From contig CANEAY010000005.1 of the NCBI GenBank assembly GCA_947425785.1, positions 56,739-120,738 on the forward strand: a stretch of 64,000 nucleotides of DNA, given 5' to 3'. Below the pieces are notes generated by a model that was not told the origin of the DNA, did no database searches, and saw nothing but the letters and a program-made list of their open reading frames with translations. Positions within the stretch are counted from its first letter, which is position 1; each line of letters starts with the position of its first letter. This document shows, piece after piece, positions 1 to 8,692 of the stretch. A program made the position numbers and the translations under genes. Origin of the DNA: an uncultured Pseudoflavonifractor sp. Its GTDB lineage: Bacteria; Bacillota; Clostridia; Oscillospirales; Oscillospiraceae.

Positions 1-283
1 CAAGGGCGGTGGCCGCCCAAGCGGCAGCCGCCGTTCCGGCCAGTCCCGCAAGAATGGCGGGGAGGGCTGTTCTTTTGTCGATATAGCCGTTTTTGATGTG
101 ACTGGGCAGGGCGGTTGCCGCGGTGGGGAGGAAGTAGAGCAGGTTGATCCCCTGGGCCATGTGCTGATCCACTCCGGCAAAGGCGGTCATGTAGATCAGA
201 AGGAGAGTGCCCCCTCCCACGCCAAAGCCGGAGAGGACGCCGGTGGCCGCCCCTGCCAGAGCGGCGATGAGCCAGACCCCCAT
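1..283 (-). CDS. TSUP/TauE-SafE family half-permease, second half (runs off window)
   Basis: This gene is cut by the left edge of the window, so about the first 94 residues are visible. They form hydrophobic helices with the glycine-rich motif SGFGVGGGT near residues 18-26, typical of one repeat of the TauE/SafE (TSUP) anion exporters. The ATG shares one base with the TGA of the upstream half-permease gene (TGATG), so translation is probably coupled. Full-length TSUP proteins are about 250 residues with two such repeats; here the repeats lie in two reading frames. The substrate (sulfite, sulfonates or other anions) cannot be read from the sequence. Confidence 0.75.
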   Translation of the reverse strand, partial: MGVWLIAALAGAATGVLSGFGVGGGTLLLIYMTAFAGVDQHMAQGINLLYFLPTAATALPSHIKNGYIDKRTALPAILAGLAGTAAAAWAATAL

Positions 284-642
284 CAGAAGAAAAGGGACTT
301 GACGCCGCCGTAGAGGATCAGCAGAGCAAATCCCCGGCGAAGCCAGTCCATATTCAGGTTTTGAAAAAGCTTACCGCCCACAAAGCCGCCCACCAGGCCC
401 CCTGCCAGATAGGGAAGCGCGGCCATTACATCCAGCCCGCCCCGAAGCAGGTAAATTACGGAGGACAAGGCGCACAGGGGCAGGATGATGGCCACCGAGG
501 TGGCAAAAGCCCTGCGCTGATCCAGACCGCATTTGTCCACCAGCATGGGCACCAGTATCATCCCGCCGCCACCGCCAAAAAAGCCGTTGACCAGTCCGGC
601 TGCGCCGCCGGCCAGGGCGGAGCGAAGCGTCATTTTTTCCAC
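283..642 (-). CDS. TSUP/TauE-SafE family half-permease, first half
   Basis: The 119-residue product is mostly membrane segments and carries NGFFGGGGGMILVP near residues 19-32, a TSUP repeat signature. It is half the usual family length and its stop overlaps the start of the second half. The best start is GTG at 642, with a GGGAGGGG ribosome site eight bases upstream; an ATG lies three codons inside. That ribosome site is also the 3' arm of the terminator hairpin of the upstream tcdA-like gene. A split gene making a two-subunit permease is more likely than decay, because both halves are intact and spaced for coupled translation. Confidence 0.75.
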   Translation of the reverse strand: MEKMTLRSALAGGAAGLVNGFFGGGGGMILVPMLVDKCGLDQRRAFATSVAIILPLCALSSVIYLLRGGLDVMAALPYLAGGLVGGFVGGKLFQNLNMDWLRRGFALLILYGGVKSLFF

Positions 643-643
643 G

Positions 644-680
644 AAAAAATCCCCTCCCGGCCTATTTTGGCAGGGAGGGG
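644..680 (-). terminator. Intrinsic terminator after tcdA-like gene
   Basis: On the minus strand CCCCTCCC pairs with GGGAGGGG around a short spacer, followed by ATTTTTT. The descending arm doubles as the Shine-Dalgarno of the GTG-started permease gene. Confidence 0.7.
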
Positions 681-685
681 CAGTT

Positions 686-1399
686 TTATTCGGTGATGAG
701 GGAGAGAACTACGTCTCCCGCCAGCATGAGCCCCGCGCAGGAGGGCACCCAGGCCACGCTGCCGGGGATGCTCCGCCGTCCCGGCGGCGGGGCTTCGCCG
801 CAGTCGGCGGTGGGGGCTGGCTCTTCCGCCGACCAGAGCACCCGGTGGTGGTGGATGCCCCGGGCCCGCAGTTCCTTGCGCACCACCCGGGCCAGCGGAC
901 AGCCCATGGTCTTGGAGATGTCGGTGATCTGGAACCGGGTGGGATCCAGCTTGTTGCCGGTGCCCAGGGCGGAGATGATGGGAACGCCCCGCTCCAGGGC
1001 GGTCTGGATCAGATCCAGCTTGCAGGAGACCAGGTCGATGGCATCTATGATATAGTTGTAGTTTTGAGAGAAGAAAATCTCCCGGGTCTCTGGGGTATAG
1101 CGGTAGACAAGGGGATTCGCCTTACAGCTTGGAGCCACCTGGGCCACCCGCCTGGCCATGGCCTCCGCCTTTGGGGTGCCCACCGTCTCCACCGTGGCCT
1201 CCAGCTGGCGGTTCAGGTTGGTGACGCTCACCTCGTCGCAGTCAGCCAGGGTGAGCTCTCCCACCCCGGAGCGAGCCAGGGCCTCGGCGCACCAGCTTCC
1301 CACGCCCCCCAGGCCCAGCACGGCCACGTGGCTCCGGGCCAGCTTTTCCATGGCTGGGCGGCCCAGGAGCATCTCGGTGCGGAGAAGGGACTCGTCCAT
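686..1399 (-). CDS. tcdA: tRNA threonylcarbamoyladenosine dehydratase (ThiF/E1-like)
   Basis: A 237-residue ThiF/MoeB/E1-superfamily protein. The nucleotide-binding motif GLGGVGS is at about residues 29-35, followed by the conserved NLNRQ and DAIDLVSCK segments. Family members of this length cyclise t6A37 of tRNA to ct6A using ATP. No rhodanese or MoaD-like partner is adjacent, which favours TcdA over a sulfur-transfer role. Two ATGs lie two codons apart (1405 and 1399); the AGGAG site is only two bases from the first and eight from the second, so the second is preferred. Confidence 0.8.
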   Translation of the reverse strand: MDESLLRTEMLLGRPAMEKLARSHVAVLGLGGVGSWCAEALARSGVGELTLADCDEVSVTNLNRQLEATVETVGTPKAEAMARRVAQVAPSCKANPLVYRYTPETREIFFSQNYNYIIDAIDLVSCKLDLIQTALERGVPIISALGTGNKLDPTRFQITDISKTMGCPLARVVRKELRARGIHHHRVLWSAEEPAPTADCGEAPPPGRRSIPGSVAWVPSCAGLMLAGDVVLSLITE

Positions 1400-1417
1400 A
1401 TCCATCGCTCCTCTCTG

Positions 1418-1452
1418 AAAAAAGAGCCGCCCAAGGCTGGGCGGCTCTTTTT
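1418..1452 (-). terminator. Intrinsic terminator after foldase gene
   Basis: Perfect stem AAAGAGCCGCCCA / TGGGCGGCTCTTT with a four-base loop, then a T run on the minus strand. It separates the foldase gene from the tcdA-like gene. Confidence 0.85.
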
Positions 1453-1463
1453 CTGTCATTGGT

Positions 1464-3176
1464 TTAAGCCGCGGGGGACTCCTCCGGCTCGGCGCTCTCG
1501 GCGGGAGTGGCGGAGGGGGTGGGGACAGCGTTGCTGGCCACGCCGACATATTTCATGCCGTCCACGGCGGCGGCCTCCATGGCCTCGGTGAGGCCGTTGA
1601 CCCACTCGGTCTGGTCGGTGCTCTGCTTGGCCTGGATGGCGGTGCCCTTCCAGGAGGGCTCCTCAGACTTCTCGAAGTAGATCACGTGCCAGCCGTAATA
1701 GTTGGCGTCTTCGCCGTTGTGGCAGACAAGGCCGGTGTCACCAGGCTGACGGGCGGGGTCGAAGATCCAGTCGTTGAACACGCCCACCATGTCGCCCTTG
1801 TTGATATAGGTGTAACGGCCGCCGTTACCCTTGGAGCCGCCGTCGTCGCTGTGCTCGTCGGCCAGAGCGCCGAAGCTCTCGGCAGTGGCCTTGCCGGACT
1901 TCCACTCCTCCAGCAGGGCCTCGGCCTCCGCCTTGGCGGCATCCATAGCCTCCTGGGTGGGAGCGCCCTGGGGGTCGTCAGCGGGGCTCTCCGCCATGAT
2001 GAGGATGTGGCGGACGTTGACGGTGGGGTCGTTGACCAGGTAGCGATCCAGGAAGAGGAGCACCTGGTAGCCGGTGGTGGTCTCGATAGCGGTCACATCG
2101 CCGGCCCTGCGGGCAGAGTCCATCAGCCAGGAGCTGGCGGCAGCGCCGCCGGAGCTGAGGGTGCTGCCCAGCACCTTCTGCTGGAGGGAGTAGCCCTCCA
2201 CAGCGTAGGCACCCTTGTAGGCCTCGGCCACGTAGTCGGGCGCGATCTCAATAAAGGTCTTTTCCCGGTCGGAACGGGAGACAGCCTCCAGCTTCTCCAC
2301 GGCCTCGTCCGCTTTCTCCTTGGCCGCTGCCATGGCCGCGGCCTTCTCCTCGTCGGTGGCCTCCACGGTCTTGCCCTCGGCATCGGTGGTGGTGGGAGCG
2401 GTGCCGTCCACCACAAAGATACGGTAGTCGTAGCTGTCCAGGGTGTCGGGATGCTCGTCATAGTAGGCCTTCAGAGCATCCTCGTCGTAGGAGATGCCCT
2501 TTTCGTGCACCTCGGAGAATTCAGAGGCCAGCACGTCGTTGGTGAGATTGCGGACAAATACCTTCTCGGTGACGCCGTTACCGTAGACCTGGGCAAAGTA
2601 AGAGCTGCGGGTCATGCCGTTCTGGGCGCAGATCAGGTCGATGCCGGCAAGCTGCTCGTCGATGATCTTCTGGCCCTCCTCGGAGAGGGTATGGCCCTGG
2701 GCCTTGGCCTCGGCGCACAGGGCGGCGGTCTGCTGGAGGTAGGTCAGGGCATTGTCCCGGAAGGAGTCGGCATAGGTCTTGCCCTCTTCCTCATTGTACC
2801 ACTGCTCGCCCTCGCTGATGTTGGGGTCATAGCCCAGGGAGATGCCCATCTGGGCGAACTGCTGGTACTGGGAGTAGGCGGAGTTCCGGGCCAGCACGTA
2901 ATAATACTGCAGGTCGGCCACAGAGTAATCCACGCCGCCCACGGTGGCGGCCACGTCCTTGCCGTGATCCCTGCTGTTCATGCCGTTCCACACCAGAAGG
3001 GCCGCAGCGGCCACAGCACAGACAACGCCTACGGCGGTGTAGATGGTCTTCTGTCTCTTGGCGGCCAAAGCGTCGGCCTGTTCCTTCTGCTGACGCTGAG
3101 TAAGGCTCTCGGCCATCTCAGCCTTCCGCTGCTGTTTCTTATCGGATGCGCTCATTGCAGTCTTCAGTCCTCTCAT
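1464..3176 (-). CDS. Membrane-anchored parvulin-type peptidyl-prolyl isomerase (PrsA/SurA-like foldase)
   Basis: The 570-residue protein has a charged N-terminus, one membrane anchor at about residues 44-63, a SurA-N-like helical region, and a parvulin (PPIC) domain from about 387 to 505 beginning NVRHILI and containing GGSKGNGG. The tail is rich in Pro, Ser, Ala and Glu. Such proteins fold exported proteins on the outer face of the membrane. It lacks the lipobox of classical PrsA, so the anchor is a transmembrane helix. An alternative start eight codons in (3155) is possible; neither start has a strong ribosome site. It is a single-gene unit bounded by terminators. Confidence 0.8.
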   Translation of the reverse strand: MRGLKTAMSASDKKQQRKAEMAESLTQRQQKEQADALAAKRQKTIYTAVGVVCAVAAAALLVWNGMNSRDHGKDVAATVGGVDYSVADLQYYYVLARNSAYSQYQQFAQMGISLGYDPNISEGEQWYNEEEGKTYADSFRDNALTYLQQTAALCAEAKAQGHTLSEEGQKIIDEQLAGIDLICAQNGMTRSSYFAQVYGNGVTEKVFVRNLTNDVLASEFSEVHEKGISYDEDALKAYYDEHPDTLDSYDYRIFVVDGTAPTTTDAEGKTVEATDEEKAAAMAAAKEKADEAVEKLEAVSRSDREKTFIEIAPDYVAEAYKGAYAVEGYSLQQKVLGSTLSSGGAAASSWLMDSARRAGDVTAIETTTGYQVLLFLDRYLVNDPTVNVRHILIMAESPADDPQGAPTQEAMDAAKAEAEALLEEWKSGKATAESFGALADEHSDDGGSKGNGGRYTYINKGDMVGVFNDWIFDPARQPGDTGLVCHNGEDANYYGWHVIYFEKSEEPSWKGTAIQAKQSTDQTEWVNGLTEAMEAAAVDGMKYVGVASNAVPTPSATPAESAEPEESPAA

Positions 3177-3284
3177 TTTTTACCTATCACCGGGACGCCC
3201 GGCCCCGGCAGGAGCACCACCTGGTGCTCAACGCATTTTGTTATTATACAAGAAACCGTCCAACCTTGCAAGCCCCAAAGGGCG

Positions 3285-3329
3285 CAAAAAAAGAAAAACC
3301 GCTGTTTCTAAGAAAAAACAACGGTTTTT
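3285..3329 (-). terminator. Terminator downstream of the 6S RNA
   Basis: On the minus strand an AAAAACCG stem arm pairs with CGGTTTTT across a T/A-rich stem, followed by CTTTTTTT. It lies just after the predicted 6S RNA. Confidence 0.7.
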
Positions 3330-3342
3330 GGAAAAATAGAAC

Positions 3343-3526
3343 CCCCGCCTTAGCCGTGTGGACCCGTTTAAAACCTGCACGTCTCCGGCAGGTGGGTCGC
3401 CTCCGCGCCGCTTTACCGCTTCCAACTTCCGGCCAAGGCCGGGAGGCCTGCGAACCGCGGCGCAAGCCGGCGTCCCGTTTCATAAATGTGGGTTTAAAAG
3501 GATCCATCACGCACCAGGCAGGGGAG
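3343..3526 (-). ncRNA. ssrS: 6S RNA
   Basis: About 180 bases of non-coding sequence start directly after the DUF1292 stop codon. On the minus strand the transcript contains AAACCCAC, a short gap, then GAAACGGGACGCC, the pattern I associate with Firmicute 6S RNAs. The ends pair as a long closing stem (CCCCTGCC and GTGATGGATCC against GGGTCCACAC and GGCGGGG), as in the 6S rod with its central bubble that binds the housekeeping RNA polymerase. A T-rich stretch and a terminator follow. The identification is from motif memory and hand folding; a covariance-model search would settle it. Confidence 0.75.
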
Positions 3527-3534
3527 GGGGGACA

Positions 3535-3837
3535 TCAGCCCTCTCCGCCGGGGCCTTCCTCGTCCTGGAACAGGGCGTCCATAAACTGGTCGTAGACCTC
3601 CTCCAGCTCCTCTTCCGAATCCAGCGTAGACAACTGCTCCTCGCCGTTCACATCCACCACTTTCAGGATGATGAGGCCGGTCTCTTCCTCTTCCCCGGTC
3701 TCCTCGCCGGTGTCGGCAGGGAAGAAGGCCATGTAGATCTGGCCGTTATATTCTATGGTGTCCACATGCTCCAGCTCAAATTCATTGCCGTCCTCATCGG
3801 TAACGGAGATAAAATCGGGGCCGAATTCTTCGCTCAT
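3535..3837 (-). CDS. DUF1292 domain protein
   Basis: A 100-residue, very acidic protein matching the DUF1292 (YrzB-like) family in length and pattern: FISVTDEDGNEFELEHVDTI near the start, then a Glu-rich loop and a C-terminal Glu/Asp stretch. The function of the family is unknown. The start at 3837 has GGGAGG eight bases upstream, and a good promoter lies 40-66 bases upstream. In many Firmicutes relatives sit beside yrrK/ruvX genes; here it stands alone before the 6S RNA, which it probably precedes on the same transcript or with a processing site. Confidence 0.8.
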   Translation of the reverse strand: MSEEFGPDFISVTDEDGNEFELEHVDTIEYNGQIYMAFFPADTGEETGEEEETGLIILKVVDVNGEEQLSTLDSEEELEEVYDQFMDALFQDEEGPGGEG

Positions 3838-3874
3838 AGTCAGCGCCTCCCTTTCTTTTGCGTTCGGTGTCTCT

Positions 3875-3903
3875 ATTGTACCCTGCGGCCGGGGAAAAAG
3901 CAA
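3875..3903 (-). promoter_or_regulatory. Sigma-A promoter of DUF1292 gene
   Basis: TTGCTT and TACAAT are separated by 17 bases on the minus strand, 38 bases before the chosen start codon. Confidence 0.65.
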
Positions 3904-3976
3904 GGCCGGAGCGCTCCAAAATTTTGCAACGGCCGCCGAAGCATTGCCGCCCAGCAGGCCCGAGGAAATTTTGGGG

Positions 3977-4004
3977 TAGACAAACGGCGATCTGGTGGTA
4001 TAAT
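3977..4004 (+). promoter_or_regulatory. Sigma-A promoter of the class A PBP gene
   Basis: TAGACA and a perfect TATAAT are 16 bases apart, about 50 bases before the PBP start codon, divergent from the DUF1292 promoter. Confidence 0.6.
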
Positions 4005-4052
4005 ATAGAAGTCCTTTTATACCCTTTCACGCATTGAAATGGAGGTGTCACC

Positions 4053-6755
4053 ATGCCTCAAGAGCATATGCCCGAGCCCCAGGATCGTCAGGGCCAGGCG
4101 CCGGCCAGGCCGCCCCGGAAAAAGAAGCCTGCCTGGAAGCGGAACCTGCGGCGGGTGCTGACAGTGATCGGGACGCTGCTCCTGGTCTTCACCATCACCT
4201 GCTCCTTTTTGGCCTGCTTTGCCGCGGTATATATCAAAAATGTCATCCTGCCCGATACCGAGGTGGATATTGCCCAGTATGGCATGAAGCTGTCCAGCGC
4301 CATCTATTATATTGACCCGGAGACGGGCCGGGAGGTGGAGTACGAGACCCTCCACGGCGATCAGAACCGGGTATGGCTGGAGTACGACCAGCTGCCCCAA
4401 AATCTGGTGCACGCCGCCGTGGCTATTGAGGATCGCCGGTTCTACCAGCACCACGGCGTGGACTGGCTGCGCACGGCCAAGAGCGTGCTGACCATGTTCA
4501 CCGGCGGCCGCATTCAGGGCGGCTCCACCATCACCCAGCAGTTCATCAAGAACTATACCCAGTATGACGACGTGACGGTGAAGCGGAAGATACTGGAGAT
4601 CTTCCGGGCTCTGGAGTTCGACAAAAAGTATTCCAAGGAGACCACTTTGGAGTGGTACCTCAACTATATTTATTTCGGCCATAAGTGCTATGGCGTCTAT
4701 ACCGCATCTTATTATTACTTTGGAAAAGATGTGACACAGCTGAATTTGGCCGAGTGCGCCAGCCTTATCAGCATCACCAACAACCCGTCCCTTTACGACC
4801 CCTATACCAATCTGGAGCGCAACACCACCCGCCGGGGCTATGTGCTGGACGCCATGGTGCGGGACGGCTATATCTCCCAGGAGGAGTGCGACGCGGCCAA
4901 GGCGGAGGTGCTGGACTTCCACAGCGGCCAGAGCGACGGGCAGCAGAGTGCCCTATACAGCTGGTATACCGAGCAGGTCATCACCGATGTGACCAACGAC
5001 CTCATCGAGGAGTATCACTATTCCGAGATCGCCGCCCAGGACTTGGTGTACTCCGGCGGTTTGAAGATCTATGCCTGCATCGACCCCAAAGTCCAGGCGG
5101 CGGTGGACAATATCTACTCCAACACGGAAAACCTGCCCTATACCTCCGCCTCCGGCCAGCAGCTCCAGTCCGCCATCGTGGTGGTGGATCCCCAGGGCAA
5201 TGTCTCTGCCCTGGCGGGTAAGATGGGGGAGAAGACCGCAGAGGACACCCGGGGCTATAACATGGCCTCCCGTGCCCAGCGGCAGCCCGGTTCTTCCATC
5301 AAGCCCCTGGCGGTCTATGCCCCGGCGCTGGAGATGGGACTTGTGAATCCCTATTCTGTCTTTGAGGACGGCCCGCCCATGCTCCTGGACGGAGACCCGT
5401 GGCCCTCCAACGTGAACCACCGATATACGGGCCAGATGACGGTCTCCCGGGCGGTGGCGGATTCCACCAACACTGTGGCGGTGCGGGTGCTTCAGAAGGT
5501 CACGCCCGATGTGGGCTTTGAGTATTTGCTGGACAAGTTCCACGTGGATCCCGACCATCTGGTCACCAGCAAGGAGATCAACGGAATGAACTATTCCGAT
5601 ATCGGATACTCCCAGATGGCTCTGGGCGGCCTTACCAACGGCGTCACCACCCTGGATATGGCGGGGGCCTATGCCGTCTTCCCCCGGAACGGCGTGTATG
5701 TGGAGCCACGGACTTATTCCAAAGTGGAGGATCCCAACGGAAAAGTTCTGCTGTCCAAGGGGACGGAAGGGGAGCCGGTGCTGAAGGAAAAAACCGTCTA
5801 CTACGTCAATGAGTTGCTCAAGGGCGTGGTGAATGGGGGCGGCGGCAGCGCCGCCGGTATCTCCGGCATGACTGTGGCGGGCAAGACCGGCTCCACCACC
5901 GCCAACAACGACCGTTGGTTTGTGGGCTATACCCCCTACTACACCGCCGCTGTCTGGGTAGGCTACCGCACCCCGGAGCGGGTACGAGTCTCCGGCGATA
6001 ACCCGGCGGCCGTCCTATGGCGGAAGGTCATGACCCAAGTCCACGAGAACCTGGAAAATAAGGATTTCACCCGGCCCAACGGCCTGGTGCAATTTGAGTA
6101 CTGTATGGACACCGGCCTGCGGGCCACCGACGAGTGCCGCAGTGATATGCGGGGCAGCCGGGTGGCTGTGGGGAGCGTCTTCCCGGAGGATGTCCCGCTG
6201 GAGGACTGCACGGCCCACACCATGGTGGAGGTCTGCACCGCCGACCCGGTGGTGAAGGAGGACGGCACCTTTACAGGCCGCTATCACCTGGCCGGGGAGT
6301 TCTGCCCGGAGGTGACCTGGAACGAGGACGGTACCGCCAACCACGGCAAGATCAGCGTGGCGGTGCTGGATATGGAGCGGGAGTATATCGGGGATGTTCA
6401 CCCGGAGGATGACGCCTATTTCCTGACCGCGCTGGAGGAGGCGGGGACTTGTACCGTTCACACAACGGAGATCCCCATCGAACCTACACCCTATGATCCC
6501 AGCGCCTTTGATATCACCAACCCTTCCACATGGCCCTCCAAGGAGGACGACCCCCATTTTGATGCCAGCGATCCCTCCACCTGGCCCACCGCCGGAGGAC
6601 ACACGCCCCGGCCGGTGGAGAGCGGTGAGCCTGGGCCAAGCCACACCACCGAACCCGGCCCGACGACCGAACCACCGGTGAGCACCTTTACGCCGCCGCC
6701 CGTTTTGCCCACCCAGCCGCCGGAGGATGAGCCCCTGCTTCCGCCCGGGGCCTGA
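4053..6755 (+). CDS. Class A penicillin-binding protein (PBP1A family)
   Basis: A 900-residue bifunctional peptidoglycan synthase. It has a Lys/Arg-rich cytoplasmic tail, a membrane helix at about 36-60, and a GT51 glycosyltransferase domain with AIEDRRFY (Glu126) and GGSTITQQFIKN (156-167). The transpeptidase has SSIK (catalytic Ser414), STN (471-473) and KTGS (611-614), so all catalytic motifs are intact. The last 110 residues are a Pro/Thr/Ser-rich extracellular tail containing two (N/D)PSTWP copies. The start follows GGAGGTG. It is monocistronic. Confidence 0.93.
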   Translation: MPQEHMPEPQDRQGQAPARPPRKKKPAWKRNLRRVLTVIGTLLLVFTITCSFLACFAAVYIKNVILPDTEVDIAQYGMKLSSAIYYIDPETGREVEYETLHGDQNRVWLEYDQLPQNLVHAAVAIEDRRFYQHHGVDWLRTAKSVLTMFTGGRIQGGSTITQQFIKNYTQYDDVTVKRKILEIFRALEFDKKYSKETTLEWYLNYIYFGHKCYGVYTASYYYFGKDVTQLNLAECASLISITNNPSLYDPYTNLERNTTRRGYVLDAMVRDGYISQEECDAAKAEVLDFHSGQSDGQQSALYSWYTEQVITDVTNDLIEEYHYSEIAAQDLVYSGGLKIYACIDPKVQAAVDNIYSNTENLPYTSASGQQLQSAIVVVDPQGNVSALAGKMGEKTAEDTRGYNMASRAQRQPGSSIKPLAVYAPALEMGLVNPYSVFEDGPPMLLDGDPWPSNVNHRYTGQMTVSRAVADSTNTVAVRVLQKVTPDVGFEYLLDKFHVDPDHLVTSKEINGMNYSDIGYSQMALGGLTNGVTTLDMAGAYAVFPRNGVYVEPRTYSKVEDPNGKVLLSKGTEGEPVLKEKTVYYVNELLKGVVNGGGGSAAGISGMTVAGKTGSTTANNDRWFVGYTPYYTAAVWVGYRTPERVRVSGDNPAAVLWRKVMTQVHENLENKDFTRPNGLVQFEYCMDTGLRATDECRSDMRGSRVAVGSVFPEDVPLEDCTAHTMVEVCTADPVVKEDGTFTGRYHLAGEFCPEVTWNEDGTANHGKISVAVLDMEREYIGDVHPEDDAYFLTALEEAGTCTVHTTEIPIEPTPYDPSAFDITNPSTWPSKEDDPHFDASDPSTWPTAGGHTPRPVESGEPGPSHTTEPGPTTEPPVSTFTPPPVLPTQPPEDEPLLPPGA

Positions 6756-6770
6756 AAAAGAAATGAAAAC

Positions 6771-6800
6771 GAAAGAGCATGCCAAAGGGCATGCTCTTTC
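6771..6800 (+). terminator. Hairpin after the PBP gene
   Basis: Stem GAAAGAGCATGCC / GGCATGCTCTTTC with a short A-rich loop, 15 bases after the stop. The T run that follows on the plus strand is weak, so this could be a weak terminator or an RNA-stabilising hairpin. Confidence 0.55.
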
Positions 6801-6867
6801 GTGATTTCAGGCAATTTTTCTATTTATATCTCCATAGAAGTTGGATAATTTTTTCTCTTCTTTCCTG

Positions 6868-6896
6868 TTGCGTCCATGAAGGTGCCGTGGTACAAT
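6868..6896 (+). promoter_or_regulatory. Sigma-A promoter of the ACT-hom-lysC cluster
   Basis: TTGCGT and TACAAT with 17-base spacing, 62 bases before the ACT protein start. Confidence 0.65.
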
Positions 6897-6957
6897 AGCC
6901 ACAGCACAAAAACAAATGGCCTTTATACGCGGACAGAAAAGGGAGGGGCATCATAAA

Positions 6958-7398
6958 ATGGCAAAGCAGTCCCAATACTATATCGTAGAGGCATCGGCAC
7001 TGCCGGAGGTGTTTTTGAAGGTCTCGGAGGCCAAGCGTCTTCTGGAGATCGGCGAGGCCCAGACGGTGAACCAGGCAACCCAGCAGGTGGGCATCAGCCG
7101 CAGTGCTTTCTATAAGTATAAGGACGCGGTGCGGCCCTTCACCGATATGAGCAACGGCCGCATCATTACCGTTCAGATCTTGCTCAAGCACGAGCCGGGC
7201 GTCCTCTCGGCGGTGCTCAACAGCTTTGCCCGGTGCGGCGCCAACATTTTGACCATTAACCAGGGCGTCCCCGCCGGGGGAAGCGCCCTTGTGAGCATCG
7301 GGGCAGAGACCTCCGGGCTGGTGATGACCACCGAGGAGCTGCTCCATCAGGTGGCCCACGAGAACGGCGTCGTTCGCTGCGAAATACTGGCGGGCTGA
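6958..7398 (+). CDS. ACT domain-containing protein, UPF0735 / PheB family
   Basis: A 146-residue protein with an N-terminal helical segment (VSEAKRLLEIGEAQTVNQA, HTH-like) and a C-terminal ACT domain of about 75 residues starting at GRIITVQILLKHEPGVLS. The size and layout match UPF0735 (PheB-like) proteins, which often sit next to hom. ACT domains bind amino acids, so a regulatory role in aspartate-family synthesis is likely, though no activity is proven by the sequence. The start was moved 14 codons inward to the ATG that follows GGGAGGGG. hom begins 17 bases downstream. Confidence 0.82.
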   Translation: MAKQSQYYIVEASALPEVFLKVSEAKRLLEIGEAQTVNQATQQVGISRSAFYKYKDAVRPFTDMSNGRIITVQILLKHEPGVLSAVLNSFARCGANILTINQGVPAGGSALVSIGAETSGLVMTTEELLHQVAHENGVVRCEILAG

Positions 7399-7415
7399 GA
7401 AAGGAGAAAAGGGTT

Positions 7416-8630
7416 ATGGCAAAAGTGGCCATACTTGGCTTTGGCGTGGTGGGTTCCGGGGTGGCGGAGGTCATCCGCCGCAACGGAGAGCACATCGGCC
7501 AGAAGCTCCACGCCAGCGTGGAACTGAAATATATCCTGGATCGGCGGGACTTTCCCGACAGCCCCTTCGCCGATCTTGTGATCCACGACTTCTCCGTCAT
7601 CGAGAACGACCCGGAGGTAGAGGTGGTGGTGGAGACCATCGGTGGGGCAGGCGCTGCCAAGGAATTTACCTTGCGTGCATTGAAGGCGGGCAAGAGCGTG
7701 GTCACCTCCAACAAGGAGCTGGTGGCCAAGCACGGGTACGAGCTGATGAAGCTGGCCCAGGAGCACAACGTCAGCTATCTCTACGAGGCCAGCGTGGGCG
7801 GCGGTATCCCCATCATTCGCCCCCTGAAGCAGTGTCTGGCCGCCAACGAGATCACGGAAATTTGCGGCATCCTCAACGGCACCACCAACTATATCCTCAC
7901 ACGGATGATCCGGGCGGGACTCAGCTTTGACGCGGCCCTCAAGGAGGCTCAACAGAACGGCTACGCCGAGGCGGATCCCACCGCCGATGTGGAGGGGCAT
8001 GACGCCTGCCGGAAAATTTGTATTTTGGCCTCGCTGGCCTTTGGGCGGCATATCTATCCCGAGCAGGTGCCCACAGAGGGCATCTCCGGGGTGTCCCTGG
8101 CCGATGTGGCCTATGCCGACTCCTGCGGCAGGAAAATCAAGTTGTTGGGCCGGGCCATCCTGGGCGCCGACGGAAAGGTGCGGGCCTTTGTGGCGCCCCA
8201 CCTGGTCAGCGGCGAGGCGCCCCTGGCCGGGGTGGAGGACGTATTCAACGCCATCACTGTCAAAGGAAACGCCATTGGCGATGTGATGTTCTACGGCAGG
8301 GGAGCAGGGAAGCTGCCCACCGCCTCCGCCGTGGTGGCCGATGTGATGGACGCTGTGAGCCGCCGGGATCGTCCCAAGTTCATGGATTGGGGACCGGGCG
8401 GCAAGGAGGTAACACTGCCGCCGGAGGACGTCAAGAGCCCCTGGTATGTCCGGGCCAAAGCCACTGCGGAGGCTTTGCGCTCCGCAGTGGGGGAGGTCAC
8501 GGTGCTGGCCCGGGCCGGCGCGCCGGAAGGGGAGACCGCCGTATTGGCTCCTGCCATGACCCGCGGTGAGCTGGAGGAAAAACTCTCCGGCATTGGGGTA
8601 CAGACGCTGTTCCGGGTGCTGGAGGACTGA
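7416..8630 (+). CDS. hom: Homoserine dehydrogenase
   Basis: A 404-residue enzyme that reduces aspartate semialdehyde to homoserine for threonine and methionine synthesis. The Rossmann motif GFGVVGSGVAE is at about 8-18. The family signature GILNGTTNYIL and the acidic segment YAEADPTADVEG with the catalytic Asp/Lys region follow. The C-terminal region of about 80 residues after the catalytic domain resembles a shortened ACT domain that may bind threonine. AGGAG precedes the start. It lies between the ACT regulator and aspartate kinase, consistent with one operon. Confidence 0.93.
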   Translation: MAKVAILGFGVVGSGVAEVIRRNGEHIGQKLHASVELKYILDRRDFPDSPFADLVIHDFSVIENDPEVEVVVETIGGAGAAKEFTLRALKAGKSVVTSNKELVAKHGYELMKLAQEHNVSYLYEASVGGGIPIIRPLKQCLAANEITEICGILNGTTNYILTRMIRAGLSFDAALKEAQQNGYAEADPTADVEGHDACRKICILASLAFGRHIYPEQVPTEGISGVSLADVAYADSCGRKIKLLGRAILGADGKVRAFVAPHLVSGEAPLAGVEDVFNAITVKGNAIGDVMFYGRGAGKLPTASAVVADVMDAVSRRDRPKFMDWGPGGKEVTLPPEDVKSPWYVRAKATAEALRSAVGEVTVLARAGAPEGETAVLAPAMTRGELEEKLSGIGVQTLFRVLED

Positions 8631-8692
8631 CCGGGACGGCAATTACCGCATAAAATAGGACGTGGAAACCTGTAAGGGGGTAACTGTTTCAT

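Noticed and set aside
1686..3311. 541-codon plus-strand frame over the foldase
   Set aside because: It is antisense, rich in Gly, Val and Leu from codon mirroring, and has no start signal.
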